Source: Bacillus sp. Cs-700
Lineage (GTDB): Bacteria > Bacillota > Bacilli > Bacillales > Guptibacillaceae
Direction: 5' to 3'
Assembly: GCF_011082085.1 (NCBI RefSeq)
Contig: NZ_CP041063.1
Span: 2,418,001 to 2,482,000, forward strand
Length of the DNA stretch: 64,000 nucleotides
A program made the translations under genes and the position numbers. Under the pieces are notes generated by a model that ran no database searches, was not told where the DNA came from, and saw only the letters and a program-made list of their open reading frames with translations. Numbering within the stretch: the first letter of the stretch is position 1; each line of letters begins with the position of its first letter. Shown here piece by piece: positions 55,727 through 63,313 of this stretch.

Positions 55727-56427
55727 ATTCGTTGCTCCATTAACATATCAACACAATCAAGAAGCGAACTGTCGATCTCTAAACCAGACTGCTCACGCAT
55801 TTCCTGAAGCGACCCTTTTGCAAGAAGCGTTCCGTTCGACAATAAAACAAAGCGATTACATACCCGCTCCGCCGTATCTAACACGTGCGTACACATTAAG
55901 ATTGCCGCACCTCGCGCTCGTTCTTTTTCAATCATCTTTAAAAAATCCTTAGTCGCGCGCGGATCCAGTCCTAGAAACGGTTCATCAATAATATAGACGT
56001 CAGGTTGCAGCATAAAAGCGGTAATCAGCATCACCTTTTGTCTCATTCCTTTTGAAAAGCTTGATGGAAGATGATGAATCACATGCTGAAGTTGAAAGTA
56101 ACGGATCAAGTTCTGTGCACGCTCCTGCCAATCCTCATCAGCTAGTGATGTAGCCGCTGCCGCAAGCTCTAAATGCTCCCAAAGCGTTAAGCTATCATAG
56201 AAAACAGGCTGCTCTGGCACGTAAGCATAGCGCGTCCCATTCTCAAACGTGACGGTTCCTTTCCATTCTTTCAATAATCCTAGAATCGTTTTAATCGTTG
56301 TACTTTTCCCCGCTCCGTTTGACCCTAGTAACCCAAGAAGCTCACCGCTCTTTACTTCGAATGCAATCTCTCGTATTTTACTCTCTCTTTTTTCGTAACC
56401 TGCTTCCTCAATCGCAACTTTCAACAT
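55723..56427 (-). CDS. EcsA/YthP-like ABC transporter ATPase
   Basis: 234 residues from the ATG at 56427. Walker A GLLGSNGAGKSTTIKTIL (about 40), signature SSFSKGMRQK (about 127), Walker B VYIIDEPFLGLDPRA (about 147), and the H-loop in MCTHVLDTAERVCNRF. A GTG three codons upstream overlaps the ribosome site and is less likely. It starts 48 nt after the sigma-cassette gene with no terminator between, so one transcript is likely. Confidence 0.9.
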   Translation of the reverse strand: MLKVAIEEAGYEKRESKIREIAFEVKSGELLGLLGSNGAGKSTTIKTILGLLKEWKGTVTFENGTRYAYVPEQPVFYDSLTLWEHLELAAAATSLADEDWQERAQNLIRYFQLQHVIHHLPSSFSKGMRQKVMLITAFMLQPDVYIIDEPFLGLDPRATKDFLKMIEKERARGAAILMCTHVLDTAERVCNRFVLLSNGTLLAKGSLQEMREQSGLEIDSSLLDCVDMLMEQRI

Positions 56428-56475
56428 CACCTTCACCTCTATCCTTTTATACGAGATAAAATGGGTAAAAGTTTC

Positions 56476-56724
56476 CTATTTCTTCCCTTTTTGAGCTTCA
56501 ATAAACTGTTCAAAGTTCGGCACATCCTCCACACTGTATTTTTCAACAGCTTCCATAACCTTTATCACTAATTCCTGCCGTAAATCATCCCTATTTTGAG
56601 GGGGAGTTTGTCTGAGCTCTGCTTCGATTTTTTTCTCAAATTGATTGAGGATCGCACTCAGTCCCTCTTTGTCTTCATTCTTAGCCTGCTGTAAAAGCGT
56701 ATATAGTCTTTTTTCCATAGTCAT
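56476..56724 (-). CDS. RsoA-like partner with sigma region 2 homology
   Basis: 82 residues. The core ILNQFEKKIEAEL and NRDDLRQELVIKVMEAVEKY resembles sigma-70 region 2.1-2.2, which contacts the polymerase beta-prime coiled coil, and it ends NFEQFIEAQ. B. subtilis RsoA is an analogous small region-2 protein that works only with sigma O. First ATG overlaps the YvrJ stop (ATGA); a second ATG two codons later has better AAGGG spacing. No DNA-binding region 4 is present, so it needs a partner. The assignment is by pattern and neighbours. Confidence 0.65.
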   Translation of the reverse strand: MTMEKRLYTLLQQAKNEDKEGLSAILNQFEKKIEAELRQTPPQNRDDLRQELVIKVMEAVEKYSVEDVPNFEQFIEAQKGKK

Positions 56725-56867
56725 CCCTTCTTGTTTGTTTCCTTATCCTCCACTGCATTCGTGAGATCATCAATTTTCTTTTCAAGTCGAACGAGCAAAT
56801 AAAGAGAGACCACAATCGGAAATCCTAAATCACCGATAATCGCGTTAATCACTGTTGTGATGCTCAT
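56721..56867 (-). CDS. YvrJ-like small membrane protein
   Basis: 48 residues: SITTVINAIIGDLGFPIVVSLYLLVR, then LEKKIDDLTNAV and a Lys-rich tail. One membrane helix plus a short amphipathic segment; the GDLGFPIVVSLYLL(V/L)R motif is characteristic of the YvrJ family, found beside sigO (yvrI) in B. subtilis. The AAGGAGGGG site is strong. Both ends overlap neighbours by ATGA: the sigma gene upstream and the RsoA-like gene downstream. Its role in sigma O systems is not established. Confidence 0.8.
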   Translation of the reverse strand: MSITTVINAIIGDLGFPIVVSLYLLVRLEKKIDDLTNAVEDKETNKKG

Positions 56868-57430
56868 GAACTCCCCTCCTTTCCTGCAGCCTTTAACTTC
56901 TCAAGGGCTCGTTTACGCCTTCTGCTCACGGCTTGCTGTGAAATTCCAGCCGTTCTAGCAATTTCCGTATCAGATAGCTCGAAGCGATAAAAAAGGTCTA
57001 GAACCTCTTTCTGCTTTGAAGTTAACCTGCTAAAAGCAAGATAAATGGATTTCTGCTGTATACTCTCTTCAAACGCTGGTTCTTCATCACTACTTGTCGG
57101 ACTTTCAATCAAATCAATCCACGCAGCATCTGAGGCTCCTATAGGTTGATCAAGTGTGAGAGGAAAACGAAGATGCCCAACTCTACGCTTTCGATCAAAG
57201 TTAATGGCCGTATAACGAATGAGCTTCGTCACATAAGCGATAAATCGGATTTCCGTATAATACTTATGAAAAAGAGAATTGAGCCTGTTTAACGCTTCAC
57301 GATCCCTCGATTCATAAGCCTCCATAAAACTTGTCCAATGCGCTTCTTTTTGAATAAACGACTGAAACAAGAGATTTTCCTTTAACTCCTCCATCACTTT
57401 ATCTAAACGCCATTCATTCTTCATCCTCAC
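56864..57430 (-). CDS. Sigma-70-like factor with region 4, SigO/YvrI-like
   Basis: 188 residues. C-terminal region 4 is strong: YLAFSRLTSKQKEVLDLFY and the helix-turn-helix ELSDTEIARTAGISQQAVSRRRKRALEKLK (about 148-178). A middle segment IRFIAYVTKLIRYTAINFDRKRR (about 62-85) resembles the end of region 2 (2.3-2.4), whereas regions 2.1-2.2 are poorly matched. The missing part appears in the small gene two downstream, giving a split sigma factor. Good GGGAGAGGTGAGG leader site. A LexA-like box lies 64-77 nt upstream. Target promoters are unknown. Confidence 0.75.
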   Translation of the reverse strand: MRMKNEWRLDKVMEELKENLLFQSFIQKEAHWTSFMEAYESRDREALNRLNSLFHKYYTEIRFIAYVTKLIRYTAINFDRKRRVGHLRFPLTLDQPIGASDAAWIDLIESPTSSDEEPAFEESIQQKSIYLAFSRLTSKQKEVLDLFYRFELSDTEIARTAGISQQAVSRRRKRALEKLKAAGKEGSS

Positions 57431-57493
57431 CTCTCCCTTCTCTGTCTGTAGGAATGAAAGTATGCTGAAAGATAAAAATCACAACCCTCATTT

Positions 57494-57507
57494 CGAACGT
57501 ATGTTCT
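57494..57507. promoter_or_regulatory. LexA (SOS)-like box upstream of the sigma cassette
   Basis: CGAACGTATGTTCT matches 13 of 14 positions of the B. subtilis LexA consensus CGAACRNRYGTTYC. A TATAAT at 57515-57520 (minus strand) would place the transcript start at or next to the box, fitting repression. The -35 is weak. Confidence 0.5.
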
Positions 57508-57526
57508 TATTTTAATTATAGAAAAA

Positions 57527-57548
57527 ACTCATGAAAATAACCATGAGT
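57527..57548 (-). terminator. Flagellar operon terminator
   Basis: ACTCATG / CATGAGT, 7-bp stem with an 8-nt loop followed on the minus strand by TTTTTTC, 32 nt past the YaaR-like gene. It separates the flagellar operon from the sigma cassette. Confidence 0.75.
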
Positions 57549-57580
57549 CAATACTTCCTATTTCACATAGGTCGATCGAA

Positions 57581-58018
57581 CTAGAGAGAAAGATCAACAA
57601 GCAGCCCTTTTATTTCTCCGACTAGTGATAATAAGGACATCCCATTCTTCTCTTTCTCTCGCATCTCTTTCTGAATTTCAATGAGCTTGTTTTCTACCGT
57701 TTCCACAAGCTTGTACGTGCGACTTCTCCCATAATGATCCATGCTCTTTTTCTCAGAAAGCGTAAGACCCTGGCTAACCGCTTCTTCAAGAAACTGTTTT
57801 ACCATCCTCTTGTAGGCAGATAAGTTCTGAAACGTTCGTTCCTTTCCAAGTAGCTCACCCTGACGGTCAATTTGTTGCAGAAGACGCTGAAGTTCAGCCC
57901 CTTTCAGCTCTTTAGACGCCTCTTGAATCACGGACTGAAACGCAACCTGCTTGTTTCCTTTTGGCAAATCTAGCTTTAAAGGATCAACTGATGGCTTGCC
58001 ATGCTGCTGAATTTTCAT
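57581..58018 (-). CDS. YaaR/DUF327 family protein
   Basis: 145 residues, mostly helical, with the DUF327 pattern: FQSVIQEASKELKGAELQRLLQQIDRQGELLGKERTFQNLSAYKRMVKQFLEEAV and SYGRSRTYKLV-like HYGRSRTYKLVETVENKLIEI. Function unknown. Its ATG overlaps the preceding swrB-like stop by 4 nt and it ends the flagellar transcript, so a motility-linked role is plausible here; in B. subtilis yaaR is not in this operon. Confidence 0.75.
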   Translation of the reverse strand: MKIQQHGKPSVDPLKLDLPKGNKQVAFQSVIQEASKELKGAELQRLLQQIDRQGELLGKERTFQNLSAYKRMVKQFLEEAVSQGLTLSEKKSMDHYGRSRTYKLVETVENKLIEIQKEMREKEKNGMSLLSLVGEIKGLLVDLSL

Positions 58019-58443
58019 CGCTGTTCAGACCTTCCATGTAAATTGACGATCAGCTCTACTTCTCCGATCCCGCAGTTTAATATCCGCGCAATGTCCGCTA
58101 CCGAAAAGCCCTGCTGGTGAAGCTGAACGGCTTTTTGGTTTCGTTCATTATGAGCGGAAGGATGCTGAACAATATCCGGTTTCTTTGGCTCTTCGACTTC
58201 AGGAGCACGCGCCTGCTCTAAAACGCGAAGGCGCATATCCAGCTGGTTTTCACGTTTATCCACGTAGGATTTTACTTCGTTTAAGAGACGGTCATTCTCT
58301 TCCTCAAGCTGTTCAATATAGACTTCCATACTGGCTGCGATCTCTTCTCGTCCCGCTCCCTTCGTTTGCTTTAGAAAAAGAATCACGATACATAGAAAGC
58401 TCACAAGATGAAGCGCAATGCTAATAAAAATAAATGGATACAT
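58015..58443 (-). CDS. SwrB/YlxL-like protein (DUF6115)
   Basis: 142 residues from the ATG at 58443 (GGAGTGAT site). N-terminal membrane helix (about 1-24), a charged coiled coil (about 30-80), and a C-terminal helix-turn-helix-like end: NQKAVQLHQQGFSVADIARILNCGIGEVELIVNLH. Position right after sigD matches B. subtilis swrB, which promotes flagellar type III secretion and swarming. The sequence is variable in this family; call rests on layout and place. Confidence 0.75.
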   Translation of the reverse strand: MYPFIFISIALHLVSFLCIVILFLKQTKGAGREEIAASMEVYIEQLEEENDRLLNEVKSYVDKRENQLDMRLRVLEQARAPEVEEPKKPDIVQHPSAHNERNQKAVQLHQQGFSVADIARILNCGIGEVELIVNLHGRSEQR

Positions 58444-58457
58444 AAGGATCACTCCGA

Positions 58458-59243
58458 TTACATTGATTGAACATGTTCTTTGTTAGCTCGGAGGACACCC
58501 TTCATGCGAAGGAGCGCTCTCGAGTGTAGTTGGGAAATGCGACTCGTCGATAACCCTAGAATTCTTGCAATCTCAGTAAGCGTCAATTCTTCAAAGTATA
58601 CGAGGGAGACAACAATTTTTTCTTTCTCAGGTAAGCGGTCAATGGTTTCAGCTAGTAGCTGTTTAATAAAATGGTGGTGGAGATGTTTTTCTGGTAAATC
58701 GGCATGCTCGTTTTCAATCACGCTATACCGTTCGATTTTTTGCTGCTCATCCTCTTGCACAGGCTCATCCACTGATACCATTGTTGATAATGATGCATCT
58801 TGAATCACGCGCTGCACTTCTTCAATTGTCATACCAAGGAACTCGGCCACATCATGGTCACTGCTAGATGTTTGATTTCGCTGTTCTAAAACAGCATAAG
58901 CTTCTTCAATTTTACGCGCCTTGTCACGAACAGAGCGTGGCACCCAATCATTATGACGCAGGCCATCAATGATCGCGCCTTTAATCCGCCAGCCGGCGTA
59001 CGTTTCAAATTTCAAATCACGTTCTGGCTCGAATTTTTCAAGTGCATCAAGAAGCCCCTGATAGGCGAAACTCATAAGGTCATCACGCTGAACAGTAGAT
59101 GGGAGAGCGGCCGCATATCGTTGCACAGCGTAATCAACAAGCGGACGATAAAGCGAGATAAGATGGTTGCCTGCCTCTTCCTGCTTCTCCTCTTTCCACG
59201 CTCTCCAATATTCGGTTGTCTGTTTATCCATTTTGGATTTCAT
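58458..59243 (-). CDS. sigD: Sigma factor SigD/FliA
   Basis: 261 residues from the ATG at 59243 (AGGTGGTGA site). Region 2: LISLYRPLVDYAVQRYAAALP, LMSFAYQGLLDALEKFEP and the FETYAGWRIKGAIIDGLRHNDWVPRSVR segment. Region 4 at the C-terminus: RLPEKEKIVVSLVYFEELTLTEIARILGLSTSRISQLHSRALLRMK. It directs late flagellar and autolysin genes. Only 30 nt separate it from flhG; the che genes that usually lie here are absent. Confidence 0.95.
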   Translation of the reverse strand: MKSKMDKQTTEYWRAWKEEKQEEAGNHLISLYRPLVDYAVQRYAAALPSTVQRDDLMSFAYQGLLDALEKFEPERDLKFETYAGWRIKGAIIDGLRHNDWVPRSVRDKARKIEEAYAVLEQRNQTSSSDHDVAEFLGMTIEEVQRVIQDASLSTMVSVDEPVQEDEQQKIERYSVIENEHADLPEKHLHHHFIKQLLAETIDRLPEKEKIVVSLVYFEELTLTEIARILGLSTSRISQLHSRALLRMKGVLRANKEHVQSM

Positions 59244-59273
59244 GAAGTTCACCACCTGAAAAATTCTTCCCGC

Positions 59274-60137
59274 TTATTTGTGAAACAGTATCTTCGTCAA
59301 AAAACCTTTCACGCCAAGTTTATAAACAGAAGGAAGGTTTAAATACGTTCGAACCAATTCGTCTATTGCCTTTGCCGCTTTCGAATTTGGATATTCAAGT
59401 AAATAGGGTGACTGTGCGATAACCGCTTTACGCACAAAAGGATCATCTGGAATCGCCCCAAGCAAATCAATCGACTTATTTAAAAACTGAACAGAGGCTT
59501 TTTGGAAATTAAGGGACGTACGTTCAGCCTCTTCCTTCGTAAGGGATCGATTTACGATCAGTTTGACAGAGGCTTGTTTATTTTTTTCATTTAGCGCTTT
59601 TAGAACACTATATCCATCTGTAATCGAAGGTGGCTCAGGATTAATGACAAGAAAAACATCATCAGCCGCTTGAAGAAACCGCATTCCTTCATAAGTGAGC
59701 CCCGCGCCTGTATCGAGAATAATGTAATCCACTTTTCCTTGAAGCGAACCCACTTCTTTTAAAAAATGATTTAATTGCAGGCCGTCTAACGAAAGAATTT
59801 TTCCGATTCCATGACCACCTGCTAAATATTGAAGACCATTTATCCCTGTTTCAACGACGGCTTCAAGTGATAGCTCCTTCTCAAGCATCGTCATAACGGT
59901 TTCTTTCGGCGTAACCCCCATTAGCACATCAAGGTTTGCCATCCCAACATCTAAATCAAAAATCACTACTTTTTTATTTAACGCAACAAGACTAAGGGCA
60001 AAATTAAGCGATACATTCGACTTTCCAACGCCGCCTTTTCCACTTGTGACAGCGATCACTTTTGTATTTCGATTACTTGAACCAGAATGAAGGCGACGTT
60101 TCACTTCTTGACGTAATTGATTCGCTTGATCAGCCAT
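59274..60137 (-). CDS. flhG: Flagellum site-determining protein FlhG (YlxH)
   Basis: 287 residues, MinD/ParA ATPase. Deviant Walker A AVTSGKGGVGKSNVSLNFA (about 30), FDLDVGMANLDVLMGVTPKET (about 60), and YIILDTGAGLTYEGMRFLQAAD (about 140), with NRSLTKEEAERTS after. The N-terminal DQANQLRQEV helix is the FlhF-activating peptide. It controls the number and placement of flagella. One nucleotide separates it from flhF. Confidence 0.95.
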   Translation of the reverse strand: MADQANQLRQEVKRRLHSGSSNRNTKVIAVTSGKGGVGKSNVSLNFALSLVALNKKVVIFDLDVGMANLDVLMGVTPKETVMTMLEKELSLEAVVETGINGLQYLAGGHGIGKILSLDGLQLNHFLKEVGSLQGKVDYIILDTGAGLTYEGMRFLQAADDVFLVINPEPPSITDGYSVLKALNEKNKQASVKLIVNRSLTKEEAERTSLNFQKASVQFLNKSIDLLGAIPDDPFVRKAVIAQSPYLLEYPNSKAAKAIDELVRTYLNLPSVYKLGVKGFLTKILFHK

Positions 60138-60138
60138 C

Positions 60139-61281
60139 TCACCGTCCCTCCGTCACAAGGTCAAGGAGGAACTCTGGTGTCGTTCTCACGAGATCATCTG
60201 GTACGTTCTGCCCAGTCGTTAGGACTGTAATCGGAAGGTTGTAATCTTCCATAAAATTAAAAACCGGCCCTCGAACTGTCGTTTCATCCATCTTCGTCAT
60301 CATCACTTCCGATACCCCAAGCGATTGAAAATTATCAGCAATCAATCTCATATCAGAATAACGATGGGTAAGGCTTAACATGAGCGTAATCGAAAGTTCC
60401 TGACCGGATAAAAGCGTTTCTAGCTGTGTAATATAGCCATACTGCTGATAATTCCGTCCCGCCGTATCCATAAGAATGATGTCACATGTTGAAAGGCGTT
60501 CAAGTGACTGTTCTAAATCGGCAGGAGATTGGACAACTTCCATTGGGATGCCGAGAATATCAGCATACGTTCGAAGCTGTTCGACTGCGGCAATCCGGTA
60601 CGTATCTGAGGTAATAAGGCCAACGGATTGACGCTCTTTCAATAATAAATGCCCTGCTATCTTCGCAATTGTCGTTGTTTTCCCCACTCCTGTTGGACCA
60701 ACGAAGCACCGTATTTTCTTTGGTTCACTTCTTATACTAGGATAATTCTTTATTCGTTTTGCAAATACCTGTCTCATCCATGTAAAAGCATCTTCCTTTG
60801 TATAACTTGGATAAGATTTTGATTTAATTAGTAGTTCCGCCATGACACCTGAACGAATCGCCTGCGAGAATTCCTGAGCTTCTAAAAAGGCTTGTACCGG
60901 CTTTAACTGTTTCGGTAAACGCTCATTCTCCATCATTTGCATCATCATTTCTTTCATCGACTTTAGCTCACCAAGCACCTGAGTATCAGCTTCTGGCTGT
61001 TTGTCCACTTTAGGCGTCTGCTCTTCTATTCGTTTAGGCGCCTCTTCCCGACGCTTTTTTTCAGACTGTAGTAACGTAGCAAACTCACTTGTTTCTTCTT
61101 TCGCTACCTTTTCTTCATCAAGAGCAGCAAGCACTTCAAGGCGCTGTTTCTGAAATAAGCCGAAAATCCCGCCTACTTTTACTTTTTTCGTATTTAAAAT
61201 AACGGCATCCTGGCCGAGCTCCTGCCTAATAAGGGGCATTGCTTCTCGAAGGTGGGTGACCACATAGCGTTTGATCTTCAT
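60139..61281 (-). CDS. flhF: Flagellar SRP-like GTPase FlhF
   Basis: 380 residues. Basic N-terminal domain (about 1-60), an acidic linker, then the SRP GTPase: GPTGVGKTTTIAKIAGHLLL (about 193), TSDTYRIAAVEQLRTYADILGIP, LMDTAGRNYQQ and MTKMDETTVRGPVFN. It positions the flagellum at nascent sites. The ATG overlaps the flhA stop (ATGA). Confidence 0.96.
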   Translation of the reverse strand: MKIKRYVVTHLREAMPLIRQELGQDAVILNTKKVKVGGIFGLFQKQRLEVLAALDEEKVAKEETSEFATLLQSEKKRREEAPKRIEEQTPKVDKQPEADTQVLGELKSMKEMMMQMMENERLPKQLKPVQAFLEAQEFSQAIRSGVMAELLIKSKSYPSYTKEDAFTWMRQVFAKRIKNYPSIRSEPKKIRCFVGPTGVGKTTTIAKIAGHLLLKERQSVGLITSDTYRIAAVEQLRTYADILGIPMEVVQSPADLEQSLERLSTCDIILMDTAGRNYQQYGYITQLETLLSGQELSITLMLSLTHRYSDMRLIADNFQSLGVSEVMMTKMDETTVRGPVFNFMEDYNLPITVLTTGQNVPDDLVRTTPEFLLDLVTEGR

Positions 61282-63311
61282 GGTAGATTAATCACTCCTA
61301 CACTTTGGACTTCAACTTCAGGCTCTAGCTCGCTATAGGAAAGAATCGTGAGCTCAGGCATATAGCGTTCTAGAAATTGGCGTAAATACATGCGAATCGC
61401 AGGTGACGTTAATAGAATTGGCTGAATACCTGACTGCTGAAGACGGCTTACCTGCTGCAGCACTTCCTGATAAATGGTTTGCGATGTTTCAGGATCAAGC
61501 GCTAAGTAACTTCCCTGATCCGATTGCTGAACCGATTCCGCGAAGCGCTTTTCAAGTCGCGCTCCTGCTGTTAAGACTTTCACAGGCTCACCTGGCACAG
61601 CTACTTGTGACGTGATCTGGCGAGATAATGACTGTCGCACATATTCCGCTAATACATCAGTATCTTTCGTACGCACGCCGTTATCGGCTAACGATTCAAG
61701 GATCATATCCAATGATCGAATCGAAACTTTCTCTTTCAACAGTCTCATTAGTACCTTTTGCACATCACCGATTGTGAGGATGTTCGGAATCAGTTCTTCT
61801 AGAACAGCTGGAGAGGATTCTCTGACGTTATCGAGCAAGTGCTTCACTTCCTGACGACTTAACAACTCATGCGCATGGCGCTTAATTACTTCTGTTAAGT
61901 GGGTGGAAACAACTGACGGTGGATCCACAATCGTGTAGCCCGATAGCTCAGCTCGATCTTTCATTTCTTCCGTTACCCATAGAGCTGGCAGTCCGAAAGC
62001 GGGTTCTACTGTCTCAATCCCTGTAATGGTTTCATCTTCTAAACCGCTGCTCATCGCAAGGTATTGATCCAGCCGAACCTCCCCGCCAGCTACGCGGTTT
62101 CCTTTTATTTTGATCACGTACTCGTTCGGTTCGAGCTGGATGTTGTCACGAATTCGAATAACAGGCACGACAATCCCGAATTCAAGGGCGATTTGCCTGC
62201 GAATCATGATGACGCGATCGAGAAGATCACCGCCCTGTTTTTGGTCGGCTAGTGGAATAAGTCCATAGCCAAACTCAAACTCAATTGGATCGACTTGTAG
62301 AAGACTCGTCACGCTTTCTGGCTTTTTCATTTCTTCAACTTCTTCGTCGCCTGCGGCTAATTCGACTTCTTTCGTTTGATCCAGATTCTTTTGCATCGTC
62401 CAGCCTCCATAGACGAGGAGCCCTGCGATTGGAAATGTGAGAAGCGGATTGATCGGTGTCGCAAGACCTAGGAGCGCCACAACCGCTCCAACAACGTAAA
62501 GAAGCTTCGGATAAGCAAAGATTTGCGAGGTGATATCAGATCCTAGATTACCATCTGATGCTGCTCGCGTTACGACAATTCCCGTCGCTGTTGAAATGAG
62601 CAGCGCAGGAATTTGACTAACAAGGCCATCGCCAATCGAGAGAAGCGTAAACGTCGTTGCCGCATCGCCAACTGGCATCCCATGAACGACCATTCCGATA
62701 ATGAGTCCACCGATAATATTAATTAACGTAATGACAATACCGGCAATCGCATCACCTTTTACGAACTTACTGGCTCCGTCCATCGCGCCATAAAAGTCAG
62801 CTTCACGCGCAATTTTTTCTCGGCTTACTTTCGCCTCGCGATCTGAAATCATACCTGCGTTCAAATCAGCATCAATGCTCATTTGCTTCCCTGGCATCGC
62901 ATCGAGCGTAAATCGAGCAGCTACTTCAGCCACTCGTTCGGATCCTTTTGTAATAACAATGAATTGAATAATAACAAGAATCAGGAATACAAGGAGTCCG
63001 ATCACAACACTCCCGCCAACTACGAAAGAACCAAACGTTTCAATCACCTGTCCACCTGTTTTGTTCGTTAAAATGGAGCGCGTTGTTGAGACGTTTAAGC
63101 CAAGTCGGAAGAGCGTTGTTAATAACAACAGCGATGGAAAAATCGAAAACTGAAGCGCTTCTTTCGTATTCATCGCTACAAGGATGATCGTGAGCGCTAG
63201 GCTAATGTTCATCATAATGAGAAAATCGAGTAAGAGTGGAGGGAACGGGATGACCATCATGATCACAATCATAATGACGGATACGAGCACGGCATAATCT
63301 TTTATTTTCAT
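61278..63311 (-). CDS. flhA: Flagellar export protein FlhA
   Basis: 677 residues, the B. subtilis FlhA length. Eight N-terminal membrane helices, with the conserved cytoplasmic FHIPEP-type segment around DAMPGKQMSIDADLNAGMISDREAKVSREKIAREADFYGAMDGASKFVKGDA (about 145-195). A large C-terminal cytoplasmic domain follows. It is the export gate that binds chaperone-substrate complexes. Confidence 0.97.
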   Translation of the reverse strand: MKIKDYAVLVSVIMIVIMMVIPFPPLLLDFLIMMNISLALTIILVAMNTKEALQFSIFPSLLLLTTLFRLGLNVSTTRSILTNKTGGQVIETFGSFVVGGSVVIGLLVFLILVIIQFIVITKGSERVAEVAARFTLDAMPGKQMSIDADLNAGMISDREAKVSREKIAREADFYGAMDGASKFVKGDAIAGIVITLINIIGGLIIGMVVHGMPVGDAATTFTLLSIGDGLVSQIPALLISTATGIVVTRAASDGNLGSDITSQIFAYPKLLYVVGAVVALLGLATPINPLLTFPIAGLLVYGGWTMQKNLDQTKEVELAAGDEEVEEMKKPESVTSLLQVDPIEFEFGYGLIPLADQKQGGDLLDRVIMIRRQIALEFGIVVPVIRIRDNIQLEPNEYVIKIKGNRVAGGEVRLDQYLAMSSGLEDETITGIETVEPAFGLPALWVTEEMKDRAELSGYTIVDPPSVVSTHLTEVIKRHAHELLSRQEVKHLLDNVRESSPAVLEELIPNILTIGDVQKVLMRLLKEKVSIRSLDMILESLADNGVRTKDTDVLAEYVRQSLSRQITSQVAVPGEPVKVLTAGARLEKRFAESVQQSDQGSYLALDPETSQTIYQEVLQQVSRLQQSGIQPILLTSPAIRMYLRQFLERYMPELTILSYSELEPEVEVQSVGVINLP

Positions 63312-63313
63312 CG

